Shown here in pieces: positions 56,401 to 64,000 of a DNA stretch of 64,000 nt. The position numbers and the translations under genes are program-made. The notes below the pieces were generated by a model. It had not been told where the DNA came from. It ran no database searches and was given only the letters and a program-made list of their open reading frames with translations. Within the stretch, counting starts at the first letter, position 1. Each line of letters opens with the position of its first letter. Source of the stretch: Heligmosomoides polygyrus polygyrus (taxonomy: Eukaryota > Nematoda > Chromadorea > Rhabditida > Heligmosomidae); assembly GCA_947396885.1 (NCBI GenBank), contig CANDYH010000045.1:1-64000 (forward strand), given 5' to 3'.

Positions 56401-59400
56401 ACTTTTTTTACAATTTATGCTTGCAAACTTATCACAAAATATGCATAACTACGCTATTCGAGCTCTGCAAACGCCGACAGATTGGCGATGAGAAAAATGT
56501 TGAACAACATAGCAAAATTTCCATAAATTTTGAACAACCACAAAATGACAGTATTTCATGTACCTATTCCTCTACACAAAATACGACAATATCTGTAGGA
56601 GATGGGTCACACAGCGCCATATTTCACGCAAAACCACAACGAAAACCTAATTAAAGTGATGATGCTGGAGCAAACTGCATTTGGACGCCTGCATAGCCAG
56701 AAAACCTACTAATATAAAAGCGTTAGTCTGTCTATCCGTGTATGTGTATGTATCTATGTGTATATGTGTGGTGGGTCTGTGTAGTGTGTGTGTCTCTCTC
56801 ACAAACCTGTGAAAGCCTGTGGAACGCGTCGAACATGTGATGGTAAACCGCACGTACTTGTAAAGTCTGTCAAGCTACATTCAGGTGCAATCAATGAAAC
56901 TGGACGAAAATTCGTGGAAAATAACACCGGGTGACCAATATCGATGGATATTATCGATTTTCTGCCGGAGTTATCGGCTTTCATCCAGCTTTGTCAATCA
57001 CGCGACTATGACGGCCTATGGATCGACCTCAGTGCAAGTTGCAAGGTTCCGACGACCAATATCGATCAATGGTATCGTTTTTTCGATCGGAGTTGCGGGT
57101 TTTGGTCCAGGTTTTGGCCCCCGATCGTTTCTACGATAGAATGATTATACTATAGCCGCTGGAAGTTCTTCAGTATTATGGCGTTCGGACAGGCTCTTCA
57201 GCACAGTGTATCGACCGACCAAACAAGTCTAAAATCTAATTGACTTTATCAATTTTTATGCAGATCACACCCTCCGAAGTGGCTGGTGTGAGGCTTGTGA
57301 GCGCGCTGGTCTCACAAGCCTCACATCAGCCGTTTTGACGACGTTACCTTACCCTATCCTATGTAATAAGCGAAGACGTTACCTTAGCCTATACTATGTA
57401 ATAAGCGAGCCCAATTTTTCCTCTCTCATGGGTGTTGAAAGGTCGATAATCTAAGAACGTCTTGTTTCCCATAAGAGTTCACTGCTACGAAACATCAACA
57501 ACCACACCTGGTGGTGTTCCCTGAAGCGTTATTTTTGTCCTTGAGGCCAGACATGGCGTCATGTTCTCGAACATCTCCTGGCTTTCCTTCGGTAAGCTCG
57601 ATGCTGCCCTTTGTAATTCTTGAGATGCGGCAGCAGCATCTTCTCCACGTATTGACATCTTGTACTTTTGCAGGACACGATGGATGCGCTGGAAAAAAAA
57701 CGGCTGTGCAAAGGCTGCTGAATTAACATTTTTTACAAAACACCTTGAATTTTGATGTTTGTTCATCTTATATGGCATGGCCACACTAGATGTTATGGAA
57801 AGGTCTTCCATCCACTGATCAAGGGATGTAGCGTTCGGAAAGCGCCGACCGCGTACCGGGTGAGCTTATATGGTACGCCTTGGGACAACACAACGTACCT
57901 AAGGAACTTATAGAGTGGGTGCGGATGCTCTACCCTTGCCCAAAGAGTAGAGTGCAAGCTGCAGCTGGAACCTCAATGGAGTTTCCCATCTCTGTCGGGG
58001 TACACCAGGGTTTGCGCTTTCCCCACTCCTCTTTGTTGTCGTCATGGATGCCATCACGAGAGATCTTCAGAAGCCTGTCCCATGGACATTGCTCTATTCT
58101 GATGAAGTGATGCTCGCCTGTGAAGATAAGATGATCTCGAGATGCAGGTGCAAGCTTGATGCGACCGTCTGGCGATGTTCGGACTCAAATTGAACTTCAA
58201 GAAGACCGAGTACCTAACGACTGACGTGAACGAGTCCGGCTCCATTAAAATTAACGGTACTGAACTTGCACGCACTTCGGTGTTCAAATACCTGGGATCA
58301 GCAATAGCGTCTGACGGCGGCCTGATGGCTGAAGTGAACTCACGCGTGAGTGCAGCTTGGTCCAAGTAGCGCTCTTTGACTGGCGTGCTCTGCGACAAGA
58401 AGATACTAGAGCGCTTCAAGTCGAAGATCTACAGAGCAGTCATCCGGCCAGTAGCGATATACGGCGCTGAGTTTTGGCCTGCGACCAAGGAGGTTGAAAC
58501 GCGCCTCAGCGTCATGGAGACGAAGATGCAGCGCTGGACGGCTGGAGTCACGCGCATGGACCGCATTCGAAATGATGCTATGTATTTGGCAGAAGTTCGG
58601 TGTCGCGCCGACAGCTGACAAGATGCGCGAAGCTCGCTTACGATGGTACGGCCACGTTCTGCGTGGGAAAGACGACAGCGTCCGCAAGATAGGCCTTGAG
58701 TTGGAAGTGTCAGGAAAGCGGCCTAGAGGACGCCCGAAGCAGCGTTGGTCCGATACGTTACACATGGACATGAAAGCAACTGGCGTCCACCCTGATCAAG
58801 CGCAGGAACGGGAAAGGTGGCGTCGTGACACGAGAACAGCGGACCCCGCGACAAAGCGGGAGAAACGCTGCTGAAGAAGAGGAGGAGGAAGAAGAAGAAG
58901 AAGAAGAAGATCTCAGTTGGTTAATCAGTTTGTTAATCAGGAGTAATACTGCAGGTACTACATACAAGGATGTTTGCAAGCGACTTAAGAGTGGAAGACA
59001 TAACCTTGAAACTGAGAATTTTTAAAGCGTCCTTCTCAAGAAGCTAAAAAACAACAACACACAGCTCACGTCGAGATATGTTGATCGATCCAATTGATTA
59101 GCGTCGAACTGCTGCGTTAATCTCATGGCCTCTTCGAGATCATTCTTGAAGACCTCTGTTTCAGGTCCGGCACTATTTTCCACCTTTTCCACCATGACCG
59201 CCGAACGATCCATCTGGTCCATCGCTCTAGGAGAGACCTCAAACTGATTGTTAATCAGCAAATCGAGCGATTCGCCATTGGCAAAGCAGATCTGGGACTT
59301 CGTGAGAGAGACCAGCTTGAACACTTTCTCAGCGTCCATAACCGTCACGGTTTCGATGATGCGATTGTTCTGATCGATTCGTCTTCTTCTATCACAGTTG

Positions 59401-62400
59401 TTCGTTTCCTTGTCGACGAAGTTACGATACATCTTCTGAGCCACTTCATCCTAAACGAAAAGATTCCTATTGCCTCCACACCAAGGAACGGGAATCCCCT
59501 ATCTGACATCTGTGCATTGCTAATCATAATCATTTAACCATAACGTTTACACCGATTCTAAACAGTATTTGGAAAGGTCCAAAAATCCTTTAAAAATGCA
59601 ACCTTTAAACATTTCATACTAAATAAGGAGAAAAATTGGGTTGGTGACGATGTTGAGGTTGAGAATATGTACTTGCGTGCACGCTTTCAGACCTCCCTTT
59701 CACGTCTTTAAAAAAGCGTTCAGCAAAAACCTACTGTGATTCTGGACTCCGCTCATACATGTAAGGCCCTACATCCTGTCAAAATAGCACCGCAGACGCT
59801 CCCTTGAGTTGGGAACCGTTCCTTGCGAGAAGGATAAGACACTGACTTGTCTATTGGCTGGCCACCGCATTTCCTTGTGTAGGCCAGATATACATTCAAT
59901 CTGCCTGAACAGAAGCGGTATGCGTGCCGCTTCCTGTAGAGGGTCTACCTAAAGCCGGCATTTATTATTTAAAAACACCAACTACACTAGACAGCATATT
60001 AGGTTGTCCGGAAAGCTCTCAGCGTTTTGTCTTACTATTTTTTATTCGTCGATTATTAAGTAAAAATTCAACTTGCATTGCGCAGTAATGCTGTTTTCTG
60101 TACAGAATTTTTTGCTCTATCTGACTAAATATTTAATTTATGTTTCAACGTTGTTTTACTTCTCCTTTCTTGAAGGGCTTATTGTAGTGTGTCGAAGGAG
60201 CAATTACGAACGATATTTTATTTCAACTTCAAATTGTGGCAGTCGAGACAGCTCGACAAATCAATCAAGAGTGGGGCCTAATAGTGTTGGAGGAAGCCCT
60301 GTGCACCAGTGGTTCAGTGAATTTCGGACCATAGATTTCAGCCTCGATGATGACCCCCGTAGCGCTCGACCTAGAGCAGTCCTGGACGACGAGTTGAAGG
60401 AACTGGTGGAAGCTGAACCATCCTAAATAGTTCGCGGGATCACTGAAGAGCTAGACGTCAGTAAAACTGCTTTGAAACGTTTTGCGAACGTGAAAATTTT
60501 GAAAAGTGGGCGCCCCACGAGTTGAGTGAGTGGCAAAAATTGTCACGTTTCGAGATTTGTTCTTCTCTACTTTTACGCAACAAAACTGACCCATTTTTGG
60601 ATCGAATTATCAGTTCTGATGAAAAGTGGATTCTGAATGATAGCAGGAGATGTTTCGGACAGTGGTTGGAGGCCGACGAACCCTCTGGGCATTTTCCAAA
60701 GGCGAACCCCCACCAAAGAAGGTGATGGACACTGTGTGGTGGTCGGCGGCTGGTGTGATCCACTACAACTTTTTGGCACCAGGCCAAACGATCACAGCAG
60801 AGTCCTACTGTAAGGAAATCGAAGAAATGCACCGAAAATTACGTCAACTTCAGCCAGCATTGATCAACAGAAGAGGCCCGATTCTTCTGCACGATAACGC
60901 CCGCCCACACGCTTCACAAATCACTATTCGAAAATTGAACGAATTAAGGGTTGTTGAAGATCTGCCTCCCCCGCCACATTCTCCAGACCTGTCACTATCC
61001 GATTACCTCCTTTTCATACACTTCCAGAACTTTCTCGCTGCCAAAACCTTCGCCAACCAGGATCAAGCCAAAACAGTACCTAACTTTTTTGCTGATGGAA
61101 TAATTCTACTGGCGGTCCGTTGGCAAAAAGTGTGCTAATTCGAGAGGTGCTTACATCGACTTAATCCGAAAAGACTTGAGAAAGTTATGGTAGTTCAAAT
61201 TGAAGCACTAAAAACGCTGAGAACTTTCCGGGCAACCTGATACAATAAACTCACGACACAGTTCGTTTCCAATGCCCACACCTATATTTGTAAAAAATAC
61301 AGTTTTGGTTTAATTACCCAAGTTTGAGGTAAACTATGTCGAACGACTGGTGTGTGTGCCGAAGGACACAAACTAAACCACCGACAATCTAGCTTACCTC
61401 TTTTAAAAAAATGGACTTTTACTGCAATTGAAACAGATAGCAATACAGAACACAATGCAACTAGCATAACGGCTAAAACAAACCATTGGTATTGCGCTAC
61501 TAACCCATTCAAGATTTTTGAGACATCACATTAGAGCAGTATTTTTCTGACAGAACACTTAGGTGATTGCGAGAATTTCTTTTAAAAATTGAGATTGAGA
61601 CCGATAGCTTGGATTTCGTAGCGCTCAACGCGAATCGTAAGAAATTCGCGAAATCGCCATGCTATGCATAGGATAAAGGAGAGCATTATTCAATCCTCCA
61701 TTGGAACGCGCCACGCATTCTACTTCTACGGGATGCCGTGGAATGCAGATTTGGCCATACAACGGCTTACGCTGTCCAACCGATGGACAAGTCAGTGCTT
61801 TATGCTTCCCAGCCAAATTTAGTACCAACACAACTATCCAGACGAATGGAAGGCTTGACTGGCCTAGGTGGAAAATGCGCTGCAGAAGAATATTCGAATA
61901 AAACGGCATTTCAGAGACGAACTGCTTCCAACTGCGAAACAGTTCTGCTAAACACTGAATGATGCCAATAACTTGCCGCTATTGATAGTATAACAGCAAT
62001 AAGATTCTCACCTCCATATCACATTCTATCTTCTCGAGGTATTCATGCTGCATCCGTAACACTTCGCTCGCCAAATTGTCGATGTCGACGGCAGAAGTCT
62101 GCATTATCCTTCTTCCTGCTGCTTTGTCAGACACCGCCGCACTCTTCAGTTTCTCCTTTGTGTTTAGAATAGTTTCCTCATGATTTTTAATCATCTCAAG
62201 GCGATCTCGAATTCGGCCTAGAACCTGCTCCATTTCTAACTCCTTGCAACTCCTGTAGGCCTGAGAAGATTTGTTGAAGATGTCCCCTTCTGAAGTTTCG
62301 ACGACCATTTTCTGTTCTCGTTTTTTAAATTGAGTTTCACAAACCGAATGAGATCTCTTCAGATTTCGCATCTCTTCTTCCACAGGACTGATCTTCTCCT

Positions 62401-62962
62401 GCAATTCCAACAGTTGCCCGCCTGGCTCGTTTCTGGGTGTCTCGACCACTGCTTCACACTCTTGATTGTCCTTCGTCATTTCAATTGTTTCTACTATTCC
62501 CAAGTCAACTTGATCAGTTATCTTTCCGTCACTATACGGCTCATTAAGTGCTGTTTTGCCAGGAACTGCATTCAAAATGCCTCTGACGCTTATATCCCTT
62601 AATGCCTCTTTTAGCATGGCTTCTGCTGTTTTGGGCGACATAAAACACGAGTGAAAGTTAAAAGCAGCCACTAGCAGATCCATCACATCTTGGGCGGTGA
62701 ACGGTTTCGATTCTTTGAACCTCTTCAAGCTGATACGGTATACTAGCACGACCAAAATCACCGCAGCTGCGACAGACAATCCATGACGCACGCCTTTTAT
62801 TATGGTAGACTCCCAGAATGTTAAACTCCGCTTTTGAAGTGCAACGCTTCGCAGATATCTTGGGATCATTCGTCTTGCCGCTAGCACTGATATTGTTGTG
62901 GCGAAGTGAACCAGATCGGTAACGTACTCCTCACCATGTGTCGCTTTGTCGTAGATGTCCAT
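47391..62962 (-). CDS. Host gene, nine exons, 738-codon membrane/coiled-coil protein of unknown function
   Basis: Joining exons 62962-62012, 59450-59070, 57814-57737, 57688-57508, 55865-55759, 50219-50064, 50001-49909, 49792-49615 and 47482-47391 gives 2,217 nt, a continuous frame of 738 codons plus stop. The reading phase agrees at all eight junctions, and nearly every exon has TTTCAG/TTGCAG-like acceptors and GT donors. The N-terminus has one hydrophobic segment (about 61-77, GLSVAAAVILVVLVYRI). The rest is hydrophilic, Glu/Lys-rich and probably coiled-coil. I do not recognise the family. The frame is open upstream of the ATG to an acceptor at 62970, so further 5' exons are possible. Introns are heavily invaded by transposons. 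Confidence 0.75.
47559..47624 (-). mobile_element. PLE copy D, distal end, split by an RTE
   Basis: The minus strand reads on from 49101 once the RTE is removed: CTTTAATACAGATGCACCTA, AAAACCTCGTCTGGCACAGC, then ATACTGACAACATA. The layout matches the PLE A/B termini (AATAAAGCCGTTTACCAACC, TCGTGAAGAGCTCAGCAAC). Confidence 0.5.
47614..47624 (+). repeat. Target-site duplication of RTE copy 2, left
   Basis: ATCTGTATTAA, repeated exactly at 49090-49100. Confidence 0.8.
47625..49089 (+). mobile_element. 5'-truncated RTE, same family as 12127-15552
   Basis: Starts within the RT region (matching from about 14091 of the full-length copy) and ends in the same GTGATACAGGTGATAC repeat. An 11-bp target-site duplication flanks it. 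High similarity and 5' truncation are typical of LINE retrotransposition. It lies antisense in intron 8 of the host gene. Confidence 0.9.
47629..49063 (+). pseudogene. RTE reverse transcriptase C-terminal half, broken
   Basis: Open to 48204 with [32 protein letters not shown] and [15 protein letters not shown], then a TGA stop (48202) that replaces a Trp codon of the intact copy. [11 protein letters not shown] follows, then several frameshifts (about 48352, 48385, 48555). The C-terminal [11 protein letters not shown] and GRPPTRW motifs remain readable. Confidence 0.88.
49101..49575 (-). mobile_element. Penelope-like element copy D, 3' region
   Basis: Minus-strand PLE-like terminus: a hammerhead-like core (49104-49140), then CCGCTTTAATACAG running to the RTE insertion. 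Bases 49516-49575 (CACCTAAGAAACCTCGTCTG) are an inverted copy of the distal end at 47559-47613, so the original element was bounded by inverted repeats. Upstream minus-strand frames (49196-49411) could be the degraded coding end. Confidence 0.5.
49104..49140 (-). ncRNA. Hammerhead-ribozyme-like motif, PLE copy D
   Basis: The minus strand reads GGTCT, CTGAAGA, C, GAC-loop-GTC, GAAA, CGTC, GGGCC. Stem I (GGTCT/GGGCC) pairs with G-T wobbles. The putative cleavage triplet is the canonical GTC, making this the best of the four. One extra base after CTGAAGA departs from the consensus, at the same place as in copies A-C. Confidence 0.5.
49615..49792 (-). CDS. Host gene exon 8
   Basis: Acceptor TTGAATGTTCAG, 178 nt (KIRESARETAIPYGSMLSAY through SEESNASGMNELQ), donor CAAG|GTTTGT, phase 1 out. 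It has a Ser/Glu-rich, probably unstructured tail. Confidence 0.78.
49909..50001 (-). CDS. Host gene exon 7
   Basis: Acceptor CCATTTTTGCAG, 31 codons (DDLLRQRFAEIVISDKGKRD, then EILRDIEEKEK), donor AAA|GTTAGT, phase 0. Separated by short introns of 62 and 116 nt from its neighbours. Confidence 0.78.
50064..50219 (-). CDS. Host gene exon 6
   Basis: Acceptor AAAATTTTCAG, 52 codons (KTAVQRKRNDISARPDGVEK to FVNNTHVSEKDK), donor AAG|GTGGAT, phase 0. The intron before it is 5.5 kb and full of inverted-repeat elements. Confidence 0.75.
50393..50442. repeat. Perfect 20-bp inverted repeat
   Basis: TTTTGTTGTTCGTTATCCGG, 10-nt loop, CCGGATAACGAACAACAAAA. It lies in intron 5, 170 nt upstream of exon 6 in gene direction. 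TATCCG words also occur near 9200. Confidence 0.8.
50593..51642. mobile_element. 1.05-kb hairpin MITE with mariner-like ends
   Basis: TA on both sides (50591-50592 and 51643-51644). Ends TTAGGTTGTCCCATAAGTCC and its complement. The inverted arms are about 480-490 bp each (about 50593-51078 and 51165-51642), around a central loop of under 100 bp containing GAAGAAGGAGAAGGAG. No transposase. It lies in intron 5 of the host gene, so the pre-mRNA could form a very long hairpin. Confidence 0.85.
52000..52400 (-). repeat. SINE-like dispersed repeat, copy 2
   Basis: The minus strand carries GGTTCGGATTTTCCCTCCAG (B-box-like) and blocks matching 11095-11312 (GCATTCAACGTGCCTCCA-type). More diverged than copy 1. 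Confidence 0.6.
53312..53850 (-). pseudogene. CR1-type LINE 3' fragment
   Basis: The minus-strand translation, LGLKSLQCRRKSSDLEMLLK and ARTTVRSTFLTYRSLREF, aligns with the C-terminal ORF2 region of CR1 (LNLQNLQCRRAIADPVFCFR, KIFNSLFCRVARWF). It ends in a (AAAT)n tail (complement at 53312-53328). 5'-truncated, lying inside the foldback element. Confidence 0.7.
53847..53894. repeat. Perfect 22-bp inverted repeat
   Basis: Arms 53847-53868 and 53873-53894 around TATC. Left arm core GCGCGCAAGTGCGTGGAAC. GC-rich in AT-rich surroundings, next to the 5' break of a CR1 fragment. Confidence 0.85.
54110..54243. mobile_element. 134-bp GC-rich MITE, PIF/Harbinger-like
   Basis: TTA on both sides (54107-54109 and 54244-54246). 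The inverted ends contain GTTTAGTGTGCGCGCGGC and its near complement, then GACGCGATGC/GCATCGCGTC. Same architecture as the elements at 10660 and 56095 but different ends. Confidence 0.65.
54250..54570 (-). repeat. Dispersed AT-rich repeat, copy 2
   Basis: Reverse complement of 39311-39600 with scattered substitutions. Non-coding. Confidence 0.7.
55759..55865 (-). CDS. Host gene exon 5
   Basis: Acceptor GTCGTTTTCAG, 107 nt, phase 1 in and 0 out. It encodes (A)CLEAAVEIAKSQNVGSDPTA and VADCVEVVKLHFGKK. Donor AAG|GTTTGT. Confidence 0.75.
56095..56229. mobile_element. 135-bp GC-rich MITE, PIF/Harbinger-like
   Basis: TAA on both sides (56092-56094 and 56230-56232). Inverted ends AGTCTATACTTGCGCCGC and GCGGCGCAAGTATAAACT; the inner halves are also paired around GATATCGA/TCGATATC. 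Located in intron 5. Confidence 0.7.
56230..57280. other. Intronic sequence with GT-rich microsatellite
   Basis: Intron 4/5 boundary zone and AT-rich DNA. A TGTGTATGTGTATG-type run lies at 56738-56800. A weak repeat of CCAATATCGAT occurs at 56935 and 57056. No further exon with a compatible phase was found. Confidence 0.4.
57281..57331. repeat. 20-bp inverted repeat followed by a 35-bp tandem duplication
   Basis: GGCTGGTGTGAGGCTTGTGA and its complement with one mismatch, 11-nt loop. Directly after it, GACGTTACCTTACCCTATCC and GACGTTACCTTAGCCTATAC begin a 35-bp unit present twice (57338-57408). Intron 4. Confidence 0.75.
57508..57688 (-). CDS. Host gene exon 4
   Basis: Strong acceptor TTTTTTTTCCAG, 60 codons (RIHRVLQKYKMSIRGEDAAA, then ASQELQRAASSLPKESQEMF), donor CCAG|GTGTGG, phase 1. 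Ala/Gln-rich and helix-prone. Confidence 0.7.
57737..57814 (-). CDS. Host gene exon 3
   Basis: Acceptor CTTGATCAG, 26 codons (WMEDLSITSSVAMPYKMNKH, then QNSRCF), donor TTT|GTAAAA. The alternative donor AAG|GTGTTT at 57744 breaks the frame of exon 4. The 48-nt intron that follows is itself open in frame, so retention is possible. Confidence 0.6.
57860..58910 (+). pseudogene. RTE-type reverse transcriptase relic with (GAA)n tail
   Basis: The + strand reads VPKELIEWVRMLYPCPKSRV, SVGVHQGLRFPHSS, then FGLKLNFKKTEYLTTDVNES, SRVSAAWSK, RAVIRPVAIYGAEFW and the C-terminal WYGHVLRGKDDSVRK and GRPKQRWSD. Frameshifts separate the blocks and the catalytic motif C is degraded. The 3' end is (GAGGAGGAAGAA)n at 58878-58910. 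It lies antisense in intron 2 of the host gene and is related in tail type to the LINE at 23868-26480. Confidence 0.8.
59070..59450 (-). CDS. Host gene exon 2
   Basis: Acceptor TTTCGTTTAG, 127 codons (DEVAQKMYRNFVDKE through QFDANQLDRSTYLD), donor GAC|GTGAGC. Phase 0 in and out. Charged and helix-prone, continuing the style of exon 1. Confidence 0.8.
59790..59960 (+). repeat. SINE-like dispersed repeat, copy 3
   Basis: GACACTGACTTGTCTATTGG and GATATACATTCAATCTGCCT match copy 1 (GCACTGACTTGTACATCGAC, AATACGCATTCAACCCGCCT). Truncated at its 5' side. Intron 1. Confidence 0.6.
59999..61240 (+). mobile_element. Mariner transposon C
   Basis: 1,242 bp, TA-flanked (59997-59998 and 61241-61242), ends TTAGGTTGTCCGGAAAGCTC and its complement. 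Same family as mariner A (18384-19540) but more complete. In intron 1 of the host gene, antisense to it. Confidence 0.88.
60190..61137 (+). pseudogene. Mariner transposase pseudogene
   Basis: Readable in three frames: the N-terminal HTH region (GGSPVHQWFSEFRTIDFSLD), LLRNKTDPFLDRIISSDEKW with the first catalytic D, WWSAAGVIHYNFLAPGQTI, LLHDNARPHASQI (second D) and PPHSPDLSLSDYLLF (third D, with LSLSDY for the usual LSPTDY). A TAA stop at about 60423 and frameshifts near 60490 and 60720 disable it. Family length would be about 345 residues. Confidence 0.85.
61307..61334 (+). ncRNA. SL1: SL1 spliced-leader sequence with splice donor (probable SL RNA pseudogene)
   Basis: Bases 61307-61328 match the 22-nt nematode SL1 exactly (GGTTTAATTACCC to AAGTTTGAG) and are followed by GTAAAC, the donor of SL1 RNA genes. 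The first hairpin of SL RNA is thus intact. Beyond it the sequence diverges: a possible second stem (TGTGTGCC-GAA-GGACACA) is present, but no Sm site such as AATTTTGG follows. It lies alone, not in a 5S cluster, inside intron 1 on the opposite strand. Confidence 0.7.
61640..61905 (-). repeat. SINE-like dispersed repeat, copy 4
   Basis: The minus strand matches copy 1: AAAGCACTGACTTGTCCATC, GGCCAAATCTGCATTCCACG, AGAAGTAGAATGCGTGGCGC, GGATTGAATAATGCTCTCCT. Intron 1. Confidence 0.65.
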
Positions 62963-62969
62963 GCCTTTC
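62012..62969 (-). CDS. Host gene exon 1 (first visible coding exon)
   Basis: The acceptor-like CTGTTCAG ends at 62970; the exon reads GAAAGGC and then ATG at 62962. It could be an SL trans-splice site or an internal exon. It encodes 317 residues: MDIYDKATHGEEYVTDLVHF, the membrane segment, FTAQDVMDLLVAAFNFHSCF, then a charged coiled-coil-like stretch (LLELQEKISPVEEEMRNLKR). The donor is ATGGAG|GTGAGA at 62012/62011, phase 0. Confidence 0.8.
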
Positions 62970-63058
62970 CTGAACAGTCTTCAATTAAGTTATAATTTAA
63001 TTCAAGCACCGTTTGCTTGCAATAGAAGAACTGGCCCTTCTGACAAACAGTTTACTTA

Positions 63059-64000
63059 TTAGGTTGGTGCATAAGTTCTCGGACATTTGATCCCTCCTGA
63101 ATTGAAAGCGCATTTTCCCGCCAAATTTCTCACATGTATCAACGCGTAAATGATCGATCGATAGAGAAAGGAAAGGGCTACAAAACTGTTCATAACATTT
63201 ACTTCTGCGTTGTAAACGTCAGCTATTATGGCTAAGCAATGCATCCCAACTGAGACGCATATTCGGCACGTCATGTTATTCCTGCATCAATCTGGCCTCA
63301 ATGCCATCGAATCGTATCGCCGCCTGAAGGATGTTTACAACGAGAGTGCTCCTGGTTCGAAGCACTGTGTATCAGTGGTTCTTGAAGTTTGCAGGTGGTG
63401 AATTCTCCGTTGAAGATAATGAACGAGAAGGGCGCCCGATGACACTGGATTTGGATGGGCTCCGAAGTAGAGTGGAAGCGGACCCATCCTAAACCACTCG
63501 CGAACTATCAAGCACTCTTGGTGTTAGTCACTCAACAGTCGTTGGAGGATTGAAGTCGACTGGCAAGGTGCAAAAATTGGGTCGCTGGGTACCTCACGAC
63601 TTGACACTACATGACATGGATCGCAGAGCCGATGTCGCTCTGTCTCTCCTTACCCTCAGAGGTACCCACGGATGGCTGGACAACCTTGTCACCGGGGATG
63701 AGAAGTGGATACTCTACTCTAATTATCACCGGCGTGCACAGTGGGTTGACGCAACTGGAGAGGCAGAGGACGTTCCGAAACCCGACCTTCACGTGAAAAA
63801 GGTGATGCTATGCATTTGGTGGAGCGTTCTTGGCGTAGAATACTGGAAGCTGCTTGACGAAGGGACAACAGTGACGGCAGAGGTTTACGTCAACCAACTG
63901 AGGAAGTTGAGGACCCACCTTCAAACCACACGAGGAGAGCAAGTGAAGGTGTGTTTTCAACACGACAACGCTAGACCGCATATTGCTAGAGCGACGGCGG
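63059..64000 (+). mobile_element. Mariner transposon E, cut by the window end
   Basis: Left end TTAGGTTGGTGCATAAGTTC after TA (63057-63058). This end type resembles Hsmar1-like mariners and mariner B here. The right end lies beyond the window. Confidence 0.8.
63228..64000 (+). pseudogene. Mariner transposase, one frameshift and one stop, partial
   Basis: ATG 63228 starts MAKQCIPTETHIRHVMLFLH. The frame shifts by one base near 63357 (after YNESAPGS) and reads on as STVYQWFLKFAGGEF. A TAA interrupts at 63490 (in PS*TTRELS). From there it is open to the window end with WVPHDLTLHDMDRRAD, VTGDEKWILYSNYHRR (first D) and FQHDNARPHIARATA (second D). A small number of lesions suggests moderate age. 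Confidence 0.88.

Noticed and set aside
61399..61467. Signal-peptide-like frame (MLVALCSVLLSVSIAVKVHFF) ending at an AG|GTAAGC donor on the minus strand
   Set aside because: The phase does not fit exon 2 of the host gene, there is no convincing upstream context, and the frame overlaps the SL1 region. Too weak to call an alternative first exon.

Overview
This window is animal nuclear DNA, almost certainly from a nematode and probably a clade V parasite of the hookworm/strongylid type. The evidence is a perfect copy of the nematode SL1 spliced-leader sequence with its splice donor (61307-61328), short introns with TTTCAG-type acceptors, and a transposon mix of mariner, RTE, CR1 and Penelope-like elements. 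A run of exactly 200 N (41122-41321) marks a draft-assembly gap. The species is inferred, not proven.

Layout. 1-8800: two Penelope-like element (PLE) copies; the second is split by a 4.35-kb CR1 LINE with a 10-bp target-site duplication. 8800-17700: an old RTE remnant, a SINE-like repeat, a CR1 relic interrupted by a full-length RTE with an intact 972-aa ORF and a 13-bp duplication, 40/41-bp TTCGAA-rich tandem repeats, and GC-rich inverted-repeat elements. 18248-20741: a mariner holding a second mariner and a 410-bp tRNA-like insertion. 21-26.7 kb: a Tc-like relic, tandem repeats, tRNA-like pseudogenes and a minus-strand RTE-type LINE. 26.9-31.9 kb: a 5-kb nested palindrome, partly repeated at 41.3-44.1 kb. 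31.9-37.7 kb: a broken Ty3/gypsy-type LTR retrotransposon. 38.6-41.3 kb: a third PLE, another inverted repeat and the gap. 45407-46688: a full-length mariner with an intact transposase and a likely 5'UTR intron.

47391-62969 (minus strand): the only convincing host gene. Nine exons can be joined with agreeing phase at every junction to give one 738-codon frame: an N-terminal membrane segment, then a charged, coiled-coil-like body. Its introns hold a truncated RTE, a PLE end, a 1.05-kb hairpin MITE, a 3-kb foldback element, small MITEs, an RTE relic, a mariner and the SL1 sequence. The window ends inside another mariner (63059 onward).

Most coding capacity is selfish DNA. The RTE at 12127-15552 and the mariner at 45407-46688 are the copies most likely to be recently active. 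Observations most worth testing are the hammerhead-ribozyme-like folds at four PLE 3' ends, the SL1 sequence inside an intron, the nested palindrome with conserved TGACGTCA sites, and the TE-filled host gene.
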